Below are positions 7,293-15,492 of a DNA stretch of 39,368 bases, piece by piece (the stretch's first letter is position 1; the number at the start of each line of letters is the position of its first letter). Below the pieces are notes generated by a model. It searched no databases and was not told the DNA's origin. It saw nothing but the letters and a program-made list of their open reading frames with translations. The stretch comes from JBKPCD01 sp046727175 (GTDB lineage Bacteria > Acidobacteriota > Vicinamibacteria > Vicinamibacterales > 2-12-FULL-66-21). Both the position numbers and the translations under genes were made by a program. Location of the stretch: the NCBI GenBank assembly GCA_046727175.1, contig JBKPCD010000206.1, forward strand, positions 1-39,368, read 5' to 3'.

Positions 7293-8588
7293 TCAATGCC
7301 TCTTATCTCCAATTCGTGTTCGCGCTCCTGATCTCGACTCCGGGCGATTGTCAATGTGGACGATCCCGTCTTTCATCACCCACCGCACGCCGTTGATCAC
7401 CGCATCGATGTCCTTCGTCGGATCACCCTCGATGGCGACGATGTCGGCGGTGCAGCCGGGCTGCAGGCACCCGAGGCGGCCTTTCATCCCGAGCAGATCG
7501 GCGGCCGTCGTCGTCGCGGTCATGAGCGCCTGTTCGGGCGTGAGGCCTGCCTTGACCATCCACGCCAGCTCGCGCGTGTTCTGGCCGAACATCGAGAACA
7601 CGGCATCGGATCCCATGCCGAGCCTGACGCCCGCTTTCACGGCTCGCTGCATCGCCTCGAAGTTCTTCTGGAGGTACGCCTGCAGCTGCGGGATCGACTC
7701 GGGCGTGAAGTTGTACTCGTCCTTCGCGTCGATGTAGTAGCGGTTGTGATCCACGGTCGGCACCCAGACGGTGCCGCGGCGCACCATGTCAGCAAACGTC
7801 TCATCGTCGAGCTCAATCCCGTGCTCGACGGAGTCGGCGCCGGCGCGCACGGCATCTTTCGCTCCCGACGATCCGTACGAATGGATCGCGACCCTCTTTT
7901 CCGCCGCGTGTGACGCGTCCACAATCGTCTTCATCTCGTCGTAGTTCATCGTCTGCGTCGTTCCGACGTTCTCGAAGCCGCCGATCGACCCGTACACTTT
8001 GATGACGTCGACGCCCTTCTGGACGTGCTCGTCCACGTTCTTCTTCAGCGCGTCGAGATCCACTGGAGCGCCCGGGCGCTTCGAGAACCCGGTACCCGAG
8101 ACGAACATGCGCGGTCCGACCATGGCCTTCAGGTTGATCAGGTCGCGCATCGCGAGATCCATGTCGTTCTGCGCGCCGAGATCGCGTACGGTGGTGACGC
8201 CGGTCTCGATCGTCCGCTTCGCGTTGTCCTGCGCGAGGTAGACGGTCACCGCGGGCAGTCGACGCGCGCCGCGGCCGCCGCCACGCGGATTGGTCCCGGG
8301 CGTGCGGTCCCAGTAATAGGTCATGTGGGTGTGAAGATCGATCAGGCCGGGGATGCCGGTGTACCGCCTGAGGTCCACGACTTCGGCCTCTTTGGGTACC
8401 GCGCTGCTTCCAGTCGCTACGCTGACGACCTTATCGCCGTCGATCACAATCACCGCGTCGGGCACGACCTTCGAGCCATCCCAGAGGCGCGCGAAGCGAA
8501 TCGCCTTGGTCGTCTGCGACATTGGAGTCACCATCGTCGTCAGCAGCGTGATCGCCGCCACCGAAAAAAGTCCTGTGTATGTCGTCAT
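7293..8588 (-). CDS. exported amidohydrolase (imidazolonepropionase/prolidase-like)
   Basis: The 431-residue metal-dependent hydrolase carries an N-terminal signal sequence (residues 1-25, TGLFSVAAITLLTTMVTPM). The beta-sandwich start is AVIVIDGDKVVSV and the barrel begins at GIPGLIDLHTHMT, where His86 and His88 are the first metal ligands. The candidate bridging lysine is in DVIKVYGS, further His ligands are in VAIHSYG and DSVEHG, and the last Asp is in LGMGSDAVF. The C-terminus has the usual LGMKGRLGCLQPGCTADIVAIEGDP segment. Homologues hydrolyse cyclic amides or dipeptides with a Zn/Mn centre; the substrate here is not predictable. A GGAG lies directly against the ATG, closer than usual. 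The region upstream is occupied by a hairpin repeat. Confidence 0.9.
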   Translation of the reverse strand: MTTYTGLFSVAAITLLTTMVTPMSQTTKAIRFARLWDGSKVVPDAVIVIDGDKVVSVATGSSAVPKEAEVVDLRRYTGIPGLIDLHTHMTYYWDRTPGTNPRGGGRGARRLPAVTVYLAQDNAKRTIETGVTTVRDLGAQNDMDLAMRDLINLKAMVGPRMFVSGTGFSKRPGAPVDLDALKKNVDEHVQKGVDVIKVYGSIGGFENVGTTQTMNYDEMKTIVDASHAAEKRVAIHSYGSSGAKDAVRAGADSVEHGIELDDETFADMVRRGTVWVPTVDHNRYYIDAKDEYNFTPESIPQLQAYLQKNFEAMQRAVKAGVRLGMGSDAVFSMFGQNTRELAWMVKAGLTPEQALMTATTTAADLLGMKGRLGCLQPGCTADIVAIEGDPTKDIDAVINGVRWVMKDGIVHIDNRPESRSGARTRIGDKRH

Positions 8589-8644
8589 CTCCGTTCGACG
8601 TCGCCTTCGATCGCCGCGACAGGGGAATCACTCGCCGACGACCA

Positions 8645-8715
8645 TTACAAGAGACCAGGAGACGAGGAGGAACTTTTAGAAATCAAAGAGCTCCTGATCT
8701 CCTGGCCTCCTGTAA
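8645..8715. repeat. hairpin repeat element, left of the GxxExxY gene
   Basis: The 25 bases 8645-8669 (starting TTACAAGAGACCAGGAGA) are complementary to 8691-8715 (ending CTCCTGTAA) at 21 of 25 positions, around a 21-base loop. The element would fold into a long stem. It matches the element at 9302-9385 in end sequence (TTACAxGAGACCAG at one end, CTCCTGT(T)AA at the other), in arm order and in its CTCCTGATC core. Confidence 0.85.
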
Positions 8716-8848
8716 CAGGCACCGGCGCTACAGGGCAGATTCTGACAAGTTCCACACCGTTGCTGGTTTGCAGGAACTGCCTCCTGGAGAGCTCTGCGCC
8801 ACGAATTGCACTGTTCGAGCTGGCGCGAGCCATGCTCAGCCATCAAGA

Positions 8849-9262
8849 ATGACATACTCACCAGATGAGCAGATTGAGTCGCTGACTCAGAGAATAATCG
8901 GCTGCGCGATCACGGTCCACCGTACTCTCGGGCCAGGACTGCTCGAGTCGGTCTATCGCGACTGCCTCATCATCGAATTGCGAGCAGAGAACCTTCGAGT
9001 CGAGCACGAGCGCCGGGTCAGGCTCGAGTACAAGGGACAGCGGGTCACAGGAAAACTCAAACTGGACCTGCTTGTTGAGAACTCCGTGATAATCGAGGTG
9101 AAGGCGGTCGAGCGGATTCATCCGGTTCACCAGGCGCAGGTGATCACGTACCTGAGGCTGACCGGATACTCTGCCGGGCTGCTGATGAGTTTCAACACGA
9201 CAAGTCTCAGAGCGGGCCTGAAACGACTGGACCATCCGGATCGGTACGTCCGGAAACAGTAG
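8849..9262 (+). CDS. GxxExxY protein (PD-(D/E)XK nuclease-like)
   Basis: The 137-residue protein carries the motif that names the family: Gly30-Leu-Leu-Glu33-Ser-Val-Tyr36, inside LGPGLLESVYRDCL. Downstream, Asp73 (KLKLDLLVENS) with Glu83 and Lys85 (VIIEVKAVE) has the D-x(n)-E-x-K spacing of a PD-(D/E)XK nuclease fold, and VHQAQVITYLRLTGYSAGLLMSFN is the conserved C-terminal core. The family is widespread and usually annotated as of unknown function; nuclease activity is inference. ATG 8849 has only a weak purine tract before it. The gene sits alone between two related hairpin repeats (8645-8715 and 9302-9385), like a cargo gene with its own borders. Confidence 0.92.
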   Translation: MTYSPDEQIESLTQRIIGCAITVHRTLGPGLLESVYRDCLIIELRAENLRVEHERRVRLEYKGQRVTGKLKLDLLVENSVIIEVKAVERIHPVHQAQVITYLRLTGYSAGLLMSFNTTSLRAGLKRLDHPDRYVRKQ

Positions 9263-9301
9263 CTGTCTGCGTTCTCAGCCAGATTCGACCGACCAACTGA
9301 A

Positions 9302-9385
9302 TTACAGGAGACCAGAAGATCAGGAGACTCTCTTTTGGAAGACCAACAAACCTCCTGATCTCCTGATCTCCAGATCTCCTGTTAA
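9302..9385. repeat. hairpin repeat element, right of the GxxExxY gene
   Basis: TTACAGGAGACCAGAAGATC (9302 onwards, arm to 9326) pairs with the rightward arm that ends at 9385 in CTCCTGTTAA; CTCCTGATC units at 9352-9369 lengthen the right arm by one unit. A loop of about 25 bases separates the arms. An extra CTCCTGATCTCC follows at 9390-9401 and runs up to the start codon of the next gene. It starts 39 bp after the GxxExxY stop. Confidence 0.85.
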
Positions 9386-9402
9386 GCGGCTCCTGATCTC
9401 CG

Positions 9403-11325
9403 ATGCGGAGCATCCCAAGCATCATCGTGTCGGCCATCCTGGTCGCGAGCTGCGGAGCGTCGCTCTCTCAGCTTCCCAGCACGAGGGCGCTGAAGAGGGC
9501 TCCGTCGGTGGCACGCGCTCCGGCTGTCGACCCCTCGACGTTATACGGAAAATTGATCTTCGGATATCAGGGCTGGTTTGCGTGCCCCGGCGATGGATCG
9601 CCACTTGGCGCGTGGGATCACTGGTTCCGAGGCGCGCAGGCCAGCGCGGCGGCGCTTCGCGTGGACATGTGGCCGGACGTGTCGGAGCTCGATCCAGCCG
9701 AACGATGCCCGACGCCGCTCACGTTGCCCGGCGGTCGACCCGCGGAGTTGTACTCGGCCTACAACACCACGACAGTCGAACGGCATTTCCGCTGGATGCG
9801 CGAGTACGAGCTTCCTGGCGTGTTCCTGCAGCGCTTCACGGCTCCCCTCCACGATGACGCCGTGCTGGGATTTCGTGACGCGGTCGCGCGCAACGTCCGT
9901 GGCGCCGCCGAAGCGAACGGGCGTGTGTTCGCGATCATGTACGACATCTCGGGTCATCCGCCGCGGTCGCTGATCGAGGATGTCGAGCGCGACTGGCGGC
10001 ATCTGGTCGACGAGCTTCGCATCACGGAAAGCCCGCGGTATCTCCGTCATCGCGGCCGGCCGGTTCTGGCGATCTGGGGCTTCGGTTTTCGCGATCGCGC
10101 CATCACGCCGAGCCACGCGGAGGCACTGATCGAGTTCTTCAAGAACAATCCGGATCCTCGATATCGTATGACGCTGCTTGGAGGCGTTCCCGCGCGCTGG
10201 CGCACTTTGACCCAAGACTCGCAGAGCGATGCGGACTGGGCGCGCGTCTACCGTTCGCTGGATATCGTGAGCCCGTGGACGATCGGTCGAATCCGCGACC
10301 TTCCCGGCGTGGATCAGTTCTACGAAGACGAAGTGAAGCATGACCTCATCGAAACGCGCACGCTGGGCATCGACTACATGCCCGTGCTCTTCCCGGGGTT
10401 TTCGTGGCACAACATGAACCGCGATGCGCCGATCAACGCGATTCCGCGCCGGGGAGGCCGCTTCTACTGGCGGCAGGTCGAACGGGCGCTCGCGGCCGGA
10501 AGCACGATGATGTACGGCGCGATGTTCGATGAAGTGGACGAGGGCACCGCGATGTTCAAGGTTGCCGCCTCGAAAGACGAAGTGCCGGCGGACGTCTCGT
10601 TCGTGACGCTCAATCTGGATGGTGAGACGTTACCAACCGACTGGTATCTTCGTCTCGCGCGCGAGGCGCAGCGAAGGCTGCGGAGCGCCGCGGCTCGCCA
10701 CTTCAACTGGACCGGGACTTCGCCCGCCGGACCGATCGCTCCTGTGGCGGGCCTAGCGCAGCTTCCCCACCGGCTGCCCGCGCATGTCGGACCACACGTC
10801 ACCGACCTCGGCGATGCGTGCGGCCATTGTTCGCAACGTGAAGGATCGCGGACCCACCTCCCCGCGCTCCACCTCTTCCCACGTGCACGGTGCAGATACC
10901 GGTGCACCGGGCTTCGCGCGCACGGCGTACGCCGCCGCGAACGTCGCACTGTAGCCGTTCCGTCCGGTGTCGACGAGAATGCGCCCACCCCGATCGACCT
11001 TGCTGAACTCCTGCGTCAGATGGTCCGGATCGCGCTCGACCAGCATTCGACCGACGCGATGCGCGAAGCCCGCGACTCGCCCCATATCGGTCTTGCCGTC
11101 CAGAGGAACGACGATGTGAAATCCCTTGGAGCCGGAGGTCTTCACCCAGCTTGTCAGTCCGAGCTCGGCCAGGAGATCGCGCAGCGCCAGTGCGGCGGCG
11201 CGCAGCACGTTCAGGTCCTCGTCGGCCGGATCGAGATCGAAGACGCAGATGTCAGGCCGATACAGATCCGGCGCCCGCGACGTCCATACGTGAGGCGTGA
11301 TGCAGTTCTGGTTGACGATCCATAG
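9403..11325 (+). CDS. GH99/GH71-like glycoside hydrolase lipoprotein, with antisense run-on C-terminus
   Basis: The N-terminus (AILVASCGAS) is a lipoprotein signal with lipobox VASC. Residues from about 45 (LYGKLIFGYQGWFACPGDGS, LGAWDHWF, AELYSAYNTTTVERHFRWMREYELPGVFLQRF) up to about 445 match the bacterial GH99/GH71-like 'xylosidase/arabinosidase' type: ISGHPP, GRPVLAIWGFGFRD, DIVSPWTIGR, DYMPVLFPGFSWHNMN, GAMFDEVDEGTAMF, PTDWYLRLAREAQRRL. The expected end is near 10740, but no stop appears there. The frame stays open for about 190 more residues of Arg/His-rich sequence that is the antisense of the ligD polymerase gene. That tail is probably not part of the fold; a lost stop is the simplest reading. 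Substrate unknown; a polysaccharide role is inferred. Confidence 0.8.
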   Translation: MRSIPSIIVSAILVASCGASLSQLPSTRALKRAPSVARAPAVDPSTLYGKLIFGYQGWFACPGDGSPLGAWDHWFRGAQASAAALRVDMWPDVSELDPAERCPTPLTLPGGRPAELYSAYNTTTVERHFRWMREYELPGVFLQRFTAPLHDDAVLGFRDAVARNVRGAAEANGRVFAIMYDISGHPPRSLIEDVERDWRHLVDELRITESPRYLRHRGRPVLAIWGFGFRDRAITPSHAEALIEFFKNNPDPRYRMTLLGGVPARWRTLTQDSQSDADWARVYRSLDIVSPWTIGRIRDLPGVDQFYEDEVKHDLIETRTLGIDYMPVLFPGFSWHNMNRDAPINAIPRRGGRFYWRQVERALAAGSTMMYGAMFDEVDEGTAMFKVAASKDEVPADVSFVTLNLDGETLPTDWYLRLAREAQRRLRSAAARHFNWTGTSPAGPIAPVAGLAQLPHRLPAHVGPHVTDLGDACGHCSQREGSRTHLPALHLFPRARCRYRCTGLRAHGVRRRERRTVAVPSGVDENAPTPIDLAELLRQMVRIALDQHSTDAMREARDSPHIGLAVQRNDDVKSLGAGGLHPACQSELGQEIAQRQCGGAQHVQVLVGRIEIEDADVRPIQIRRPRRPYVRRDAVLVDDP

Positions 11326-11622
11326 CAGCGATCGCGTGTCGCAGACGATCGGATGGTGAACCGTGCCACCCTTCTTGGGCACTTCGACGCGCTCGAGCCA
11401 CTCCGGGAACCCCCGTGTCACGTCCTTGTGGAAGAAACCCTTCTTCCCAATGCCGGACGGGTAACGCTCCATCGTCACGGGCCGCGAGCGTATGTGCGGC
11501 ACCATCAATGGTGCGACCATCTCGTAGTACCGCGCGAGCTCGCCCTTCGTGATCCCGTCGTCGGGGAACAGTACTTTTTCGGGATGCGTAATCACGGGCT
11601 TGGGCCGATCTGAACTACTCAT
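10753..11622 (-). CDS. stand-alone LigD-type primase-polymerase domain (AEP)
   Basis: The 289-residue protein is the polymerase domain found in bacterial NHEJ LigD proteins. It begins KPVITHPEKVLFPDDGITKGELARYYEMVAP and has the SRPVTMERYPSGI and GFFHKD stretches. Catalytic Asp129 and Asp131 are in CVFDLDPAD, the nucleotide-binding SGSKGFHIVVPL lies at about 163-174, and a third acidic site is within GGRILVDTGRNGY. There is no ligase or phosphoesterase domain on the chain. It extends gapped DNA ends and can add ribonucleotides (family knowledge). ATG 11622 is preferred over the in-frame GTG 11625. A ligase gene on the same strand lies 1.6 kb upstream; an ADOP remnant and repeats separate them. 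No Ku gene is in the window. Confidence 0.9.
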   Translation of the reverse strand: MSSSDRPKPVITHPEKVLFPDDGITKGELARYYEMVAPLMVPHIRSRPVTMERYPSGIGKKGFFHKDVTRGFPEWLERVEVPKKGGTVHHPIVCDTRSLLWIVNQNCITPHVWTSRAPDLYRPDICVFDLDPADEDLNVLRAAALALRDLLAELGLTSWVKTSGSKGFHIVVPLDGKTDMGRVAGFAHRVGRMLVERDPDHLTQEFSKVDRGGRILVDTGRNGYSATFAAAYAVRAKPGAPVSAPCTWEEVERGEVGPRSFTLRTMAARIAEVGDVWSDMRGQPVGKLR

Positions 11623-11735
11623 CACTGATCACTAATCGTGGATCACTCATCCATGCATCCCGGGATCTGTCAATCCGTGAATCGGTCAGTCCACGTATCC
11701 GTATCCTGAATCCGGTCAGTCCACCTTAAATCACG
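11623..11735. repeat. GATCA/GATTC-type repeat island upstream of ligD polymerase
   Basis: The island contains repeated GATCACT units (GATCACTAATCGTGGATCACTC at the start) and two copies of GAATC(C)GGTCAGTCCAC at 11679-11694 and 11708-11724. It begins at the start codon of the polymerase gene. From 11736 to 11929 I see no gene: the open frame at 11805 is short, matches nothing I know and runs into the repeats. Confidence 0.75.
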
Positions 11736-11929
11736 GTCTGACGCGTGTTATCGGCGGATATCCCGAGAAGCTGAACACTCTATAGCCTGCGAATCAGCAC
11801 CAAAATGCGTAACGACGGCCCGCCATCCGAGAGTCGTACGCTGTTGTGGCATATTCGAGCCTCTGGAGCCAGCGACGAGCTTGGCGGACGCATGGAAGTG
11901 GAATACGAATGCGCGTCGGGCCGATGGGC

Positions 11930-12089
11930 GATTCGACGGATTCGACTGATTCGGGAATTCGGGGATTCGGCTGATTCGAGGATTCGCCCGGTTCGGGGAT
12001 TCGGCTGATTCGAGGATTCGCCTGATTCGAGGATTCGCCTGATTCGAGGATGAGGGATTCAGGATCAGTGATTAGTGATTAAGGATTCG
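11930..12089. repeat. GATTCG short-period repeat array
   Basis: Some fifteen units of GATTCG followed by 2-3 variable bases (8-9 bp period) run from 11930 to about 12050. The 17-mer GATTCGAGGATTCGCCT occurs twice in direct succession. The array then changes to GATCAGTGATTAGTGATTAAGGATT just before the remnant permease start at 12090. The same GATCAGTGA/GATTAGTGAT words reappear on the far side of that remnant. Confidence 0.9.
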
Positions 12090-13138
12090 ATGTTTTACGC
12101 AATTCGACAACTGTTTCGCGCACCAGCGTTCGCGGCCACGACGATCGTGATTCTGTGCCGTCGTACTATCGCGAGGCGCTTGCGAATGTCGAGGCGCTGC
12201 CTGGAGTCTCGTCCGCTGCGTTCAGCCAGCACAGGCCCCAACGCGGCGCGGTGACGCTCGAGCGCGTGGGTCTGGCGGCGTCGCCTCGCGGGGATGGTGA
12301 GACTGCGGCGGAGACCGCGCTGATCTCGCCGCGCTTTTTCGACACGCTCGGGAGCGCGATCTTGCAGGGTCGCGACTTCACGTTCAACGATGGCGAGCGC
12401 AGCGCGCGAGTCGCGATCGTCAGCCATCACCTGGCGATCCGGTTGTTCGGTCAGGGCCGCGGTGTTGGCGAGCGCATTCGCGTCTCGAACAGACCGGAGC
12501 TTCAGGACCTCCGGGTCATCGGGATCGTCAACGATGCGCGCGTGTTCGACATCCGCACGGGCAATCTCGACATCGTCTACATGCCGGCGCTGCAGAGCGG
12601 ACGTGCCGCGAACTTCAGGTTTCTCATCGCCCGCGCGCCAGCGACCTCGATGCGCGGAATTCAGCAGGCGATCGAGTCACTCGGGGTCGAGACCATGCGG
12701 GGAATGCAGACGATGGATTACTGGCGAGGCCGCACGCTGCTGCAGGAACGCGTCATGGCCGCGCTCGGCAGCTACTTCGGATTGCTGGCGCTCGTTCTCG
12801 TCGCCGCAGGCGTGTATGGATTGCTGATGTACGCGCTGTCGCTCCGCCGAAAGGAACTGGGCATTCGGATGGCGCTCGGCGCCGGCAGCTTCAGGATCGC
12901 ACGCGCCGTTCTCGCCGAGGGCACGGGCGCCGCGGGCGTCGGCCTCGCGATTGGACTCGTTGCAGCGGTGCCGTCGGTGCGACTGCTGCAGCGGGTGCTC
13001 GTCGCCGTCACTCCGCACGATCCAGTCGCGATTGCCGGCGCATGCGTTGTCCTCCTTGCGATCGCAGGCCTCGCGTCGCTCGCCCCAGCCATCCGTGCCG
13101 CGCGGGTGGAGCCCCTCGCGGAGCTGCGCCGCGATTAG
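12090..13138 (+). pseudogene. ADOP permease remnant with large internal deletion
   Basis: The start ATG 12090 gives MFYAIRQLFRAPAFAATTIVIL, the family's N-terminus up to the middle of the first helix. At about 12150 the frame breaks, and the sequence resumes in another frame at the second periplasmic domain (PSYYREALANVEALPGVSSA). From there it is open to the end: SPRFFDTLGSAILQGRDF, VAIVSHHLAIRLFGQG, then a full second FtsX domain (YFGLLALVLVAAGVYGLLMYALS, KELGIRMALGAGS, ending ARVEPLAELRRD). Roughly half the protein, including the first periplasmic and first FtsX domain, is missing. Short GATTC/GATCA repeats flank it on both sides. It lies on the strand opposite to both lig genes. Confidence 0.85.
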
Positions 13139-13142
13139 ACCG

Positions 13143-13274
13143 AGATTCACGGATTCACGATTCTGATCTGCTTTGCCACTAGAGGGACTAGATTCACGGA
13201 TTCAAGATTCTGATCTGATTCACGATCAGTGAGGGATTAGCGATTAGTGATCAGGGATTAGTCATCAGGGATTC
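13143..13274. repeat. GATTCACG/GATTAG repeat island, right of ADOP remnant
   Basis: A 28-bp unit starting AGATTCACGGATTCA occurs at 13143-13170 and 13190-13217 with one mismatch. It is followed by GATCAGTGAGGGATTAGCG, GATTAGTGATCAGGGATTAG and TCATCAGGGATTC. The island overlaps the last codons of the ligase gene, whose stop (13265-13267) is part of a TCAGGGATTC unit. Confidence 0.88.
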
Positions 13275-14128
13275 AATTCCCTAACCACTTCGCGTGGTGA
13301 CTTGTCGAACCGCACCCCGAGCAATCGTGGATGACGCAGTTTGCTGTGCACCGTCCACTCGATGAAGGCGACTTGCACGACTATCTCCGGGCGCACCCAG
13401 TGCGCGCGGAGCCGCGGCAGGCCTTTGGATTTCGTGAACGGCGTCTCTGAAATCTCGAGCGCGTCGAGCCGCTTGCGAAGATCGAGCAGCAGCTTTGTGT
13501 CGAAACCCGTGCCGACCTTCCCCGCGAATACGAAGTCGTCGCTCTCGTAGTAGCCGACGAGCAACGCGCCGAGGCCGACGCGACCTCCCTGCGGATCGGT
13601 GAACCCGCCCACCACCAGCTCCTGCGTCGCCTCGCACTTCATTTTCAGCCAGTGCGGCGAACGCCGCTGCTCGTATTTCGAATCGCGTCGCTTGGCGATC
13701 ACCCCTTCCCAGCCTTCGCTGCACGCGCGTTCCCACGGTTTGTCATCATCGAGGGATGCGACCCGATGGAGCGGCGATCGAAGAGGAAGATCGTTGAGAC
13801 GCTCGCGACGCGAGTCGAGTGGCAACGACGTCACGTCGCGGCCGTCGATCCACATCACGTCGAAGACGTGATACCCAACCCGGCCGCCGCCCCACGTGAC
13901 CTCGCCGTCCAGAATCAGATCGCCAACCGGCAGTTTTGCAATGGCATCAGCCACTGAAGGAATGTTCTGCGGCAGACGGTTGCGCGAGAAGAGGCGAACG
14001 TCGCGCCCCTGCTTGAACGCGAGCAGCCGGATGCCATCGAGCTTGCGCTCGAAGATCCACTCCGGCCCGGTGAACCGTTCCTGCGTGACCGTGGCCGCCA
14101 TCGGGACGACCCATTCGGGAAATTCCAT
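13265..14128 (-). CDS. ATP-dependent DNA ligase (LigD-type ligase domain)
   Basis: This is a compact 287-residue ligase. The nucleotidyl-accepting Lys29 is in motif I (FERKLDGIRLL), motif III is near YHVFDVMWIDG, motif IV is SEGWEGVIAKRRDSKY and motif V is HWLKMKC. The OB domain follows (VVGGFTDPQGGRVGLGALLVGYY, FAGKVGTGFDT, IVVQVAFIEWT, RHPRLLGVRFDKSPREVV). It corresponds to the ligase module of LigD without polymerase or phosphoesterase domains. It seals nicks or end-joined breaks using ATP (family knowledge). It starts 22 bp after the alpha/beta hydrolase gene and is co-directional with it and with the LigD polymerase further downstream; the intervening remnant and repeats may have split an older unit. 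Confidence 0.92.
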   Translation of the reverse strand: MEFPEWVVPMAATVTQERFTGPEWIFERKLDGIRLLAFKQGRDVRLFSRNRLPQNIPSVADAIAKLPVGDLILDGEVTWGGGRVGYHVFDVMWIDGRDVTSLPLDSRRERLNDLPLRSPLHRVASLDDDKPWERACSEGWEGVIAKRRDSKYEQRRSPHWLKMKCEATQELVVGGFTDPQGGRVGLGALLVGYYESDDFVFAGKVGTGFDTKLLLDLRKRLDALEISETPFTKSKGLPRLRAHWVRPEIVVQVAFIEWTVHSKLRHPRLLGVRFDKSPREVVRELNP

Positions 14129-14150
14129 AGGGCCGGTTCGCGAACCGCCC

Positions 14151-15473
14151 CTACATCGAATGGCCGACCCGAGTCGTCCCTGGGTCTCCGGCTCGCAGCG
14201 GCTCGGTGAACTTCAATCCCGCGTTCGAAAGATCGCCAAGAACGTCATCTCCGTCAGGCTTGCTCCCGCCGCGCGCCCACGCGATGAGATCGTCGAAGGC
14301 CCGCACTTCTTCCTGCGCCGAGAAGCTGCAGTGACCTGCGCTGCGGACGATGCGCTGCACGAGCAGCGGCGATCGGCCGGCGGCATCCACGGCGCGTTTC
14401 AGCGATCGCTCGAGCGAGATAGGAACGTACAGATCGCCGGTGTTGTGAACCGTCAGCAGCGGCCGCTCGATCTTTCCGTCGAACGGAATCGCTTCTTCGT
14501 ACGGTCCTCGCGTGCTGCGCGCTTCGCTGTCGGCCGTCTTTCGGTGGACACGGGTGTTGATTGCCTTCGCCGTCAGGCCCAGCCCCTTGTCGATGCTGTA
14601 GTCCGTGTCGACGTTGCTCGCGACGCGCGCCCAGATCACCTTGCTCTTGCCATCGAACACGATGCTCGCGTTGGCGATGAAGCGCGAGGCCAGACCTTCC
14701 ATCGCGAACGGTCGGGGGCCGCCACTGATTTGAACCTGGATGCTGGCGAGCTGCAGTCCCTGCGGCGTGTAGGCCGGAGGGGTCCCGAGGACCTCAGCGA
14801 GCTTCTTCACGTCCTGATCGTGCGTATCGGCCGAAATGGTCACGGCGCTGATCAATTCGGCTGCCGCGTTCACGGCGGCGAGGAAATCCATTTCCCCGGG
14901 TCCCGAAGCGCAGAAAGCCAGGCCGCCAGCAAATGCCGTTGGGAACTCCTGCATGCCGAGGATGGTCACGTGTCCGCCCATTGACCCACCCGCAAGGTAG
15001 ACGCGCGTTGGCGGCTTCGAGTCGTTGAACCGCGTGAACACATCGATCAACGCCATGGTGTCGAGGAGCCCGACCCCCGGTACATACCCGTTGCAGCGAT
15101 AGCTGGACGCGGCCCACGCGAAGCCCTTGTCAATCAGATGTCGCCGGAAAACACCCTCCTCGCGCCTGTTTGCGAAGTCGACGTGCAACCGCGAGCCCTG
15201 TTCGCCGGCCTCGGCGACATAGCCGTGCGCCCACAGCACGAGCTCGCCATTCCAGTCGTCCGGACGCTCGATGCGGTACACGCCGCCCTCGTACGTGCCG
15301 AATGAGACCTTGGCCCGCGGCAGCGGCTCGAACGCCGGGTCCGCCGCTTCCCAGGTCTTCTCGGGACATGGCGCCGGCGTCAGCCCAGGTTTGCCAATAG
15401 CGGCAGTGCGATCGCTCATGGCAATCGCGACCGCCGCCAACCCGAAAGCTGCAACAAATGATTTCATCAACAT
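14151..15473 (-). CDS. exported alpha/beta hydrolase
   Basis: The 440-residue protein starts with a signal peptide (MKSFVAAFGLAAVAIAMS). ATG 15473 is chosen because a GGAG lies 7 bp upstream; ATG 15467 is the alternative. The mature part has the alpha/beta-hydrolase core: GELVLWAHGYVAEAG (oxyanion region), the nucleophile elbow GGSMGG with Ser164, a candidate Asp in TVHNTGDLYVPIS and the His in RSAGHCSFS near the C-terminus. A long cap region lies between about 200 and 330. Probably a periplasmic esterase or peptidase-like enzyme; substrate unknown. It is followed by the ATP-dependent ligase on the same strand, which may be coincidence of position. Confidence 0.88.
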   Translation of the reverse strand: MLMKSFVAAFGLAAVAIAMSDRTAAIGKPGLTPAPCPEKTWEAADPAFEPLPRAKVSFGTYEGGVYRIERPDDWNGELVLWAHGYVAEAGEQGSRLHVDFANRREEGVFRRHLIDKGFAWAASSYRCNGYVPGVGLLDTMALIDVFTRFNDSKPPTRVYLAGGSMGGHVTILGMQEFPTAFAGGLAFCASGPGEMDFLAAVNAAAELISAVTISADTHDQDVKKLAEVLGTPPAYTPQGLQLASIQVQISGGPRPFAMEGLASRFIANASIVFDGKSKVIWARVASNVDTDYSIDKGLGLTAKAINTRVHRKTADSEARSTRGPYEEAIPFDGKIERPLLTVHNTGDLYVPISLERSLKRAVDAAGRSPLLVQRIVRSAGHCSFSAQEEVRAFDDLIAWARGGSKPDGDDVLGDLSNAGLKFTEPLRAGDPGTTRVGHSM

Positions 15474-15492
15474 TCGGACGCTCCGACTGCCT

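Noticed and set aside
11805..12008. Open frame of 67 codons upstream of the GATTCG array
   Set aside because: Its second half is translation of the repeats (RRIRLIREFGDSADSRIR), and the first half resembles nothing I know; no ribosome-binding site.
11930..13274. Insertion sequence around the ADOP remnant
   Set aside because: No transposase frame, no clear terminal inverted repeats or target duplication; only short repeats of similar wording on both sides.
10753..14128. A complete NHEJ operon
   Set aside because: Polymerase and ligase domains are present but Ku and phosphoesterase are not in the window, and the two genes are separated by 1.6 kb of unrelated sequence.
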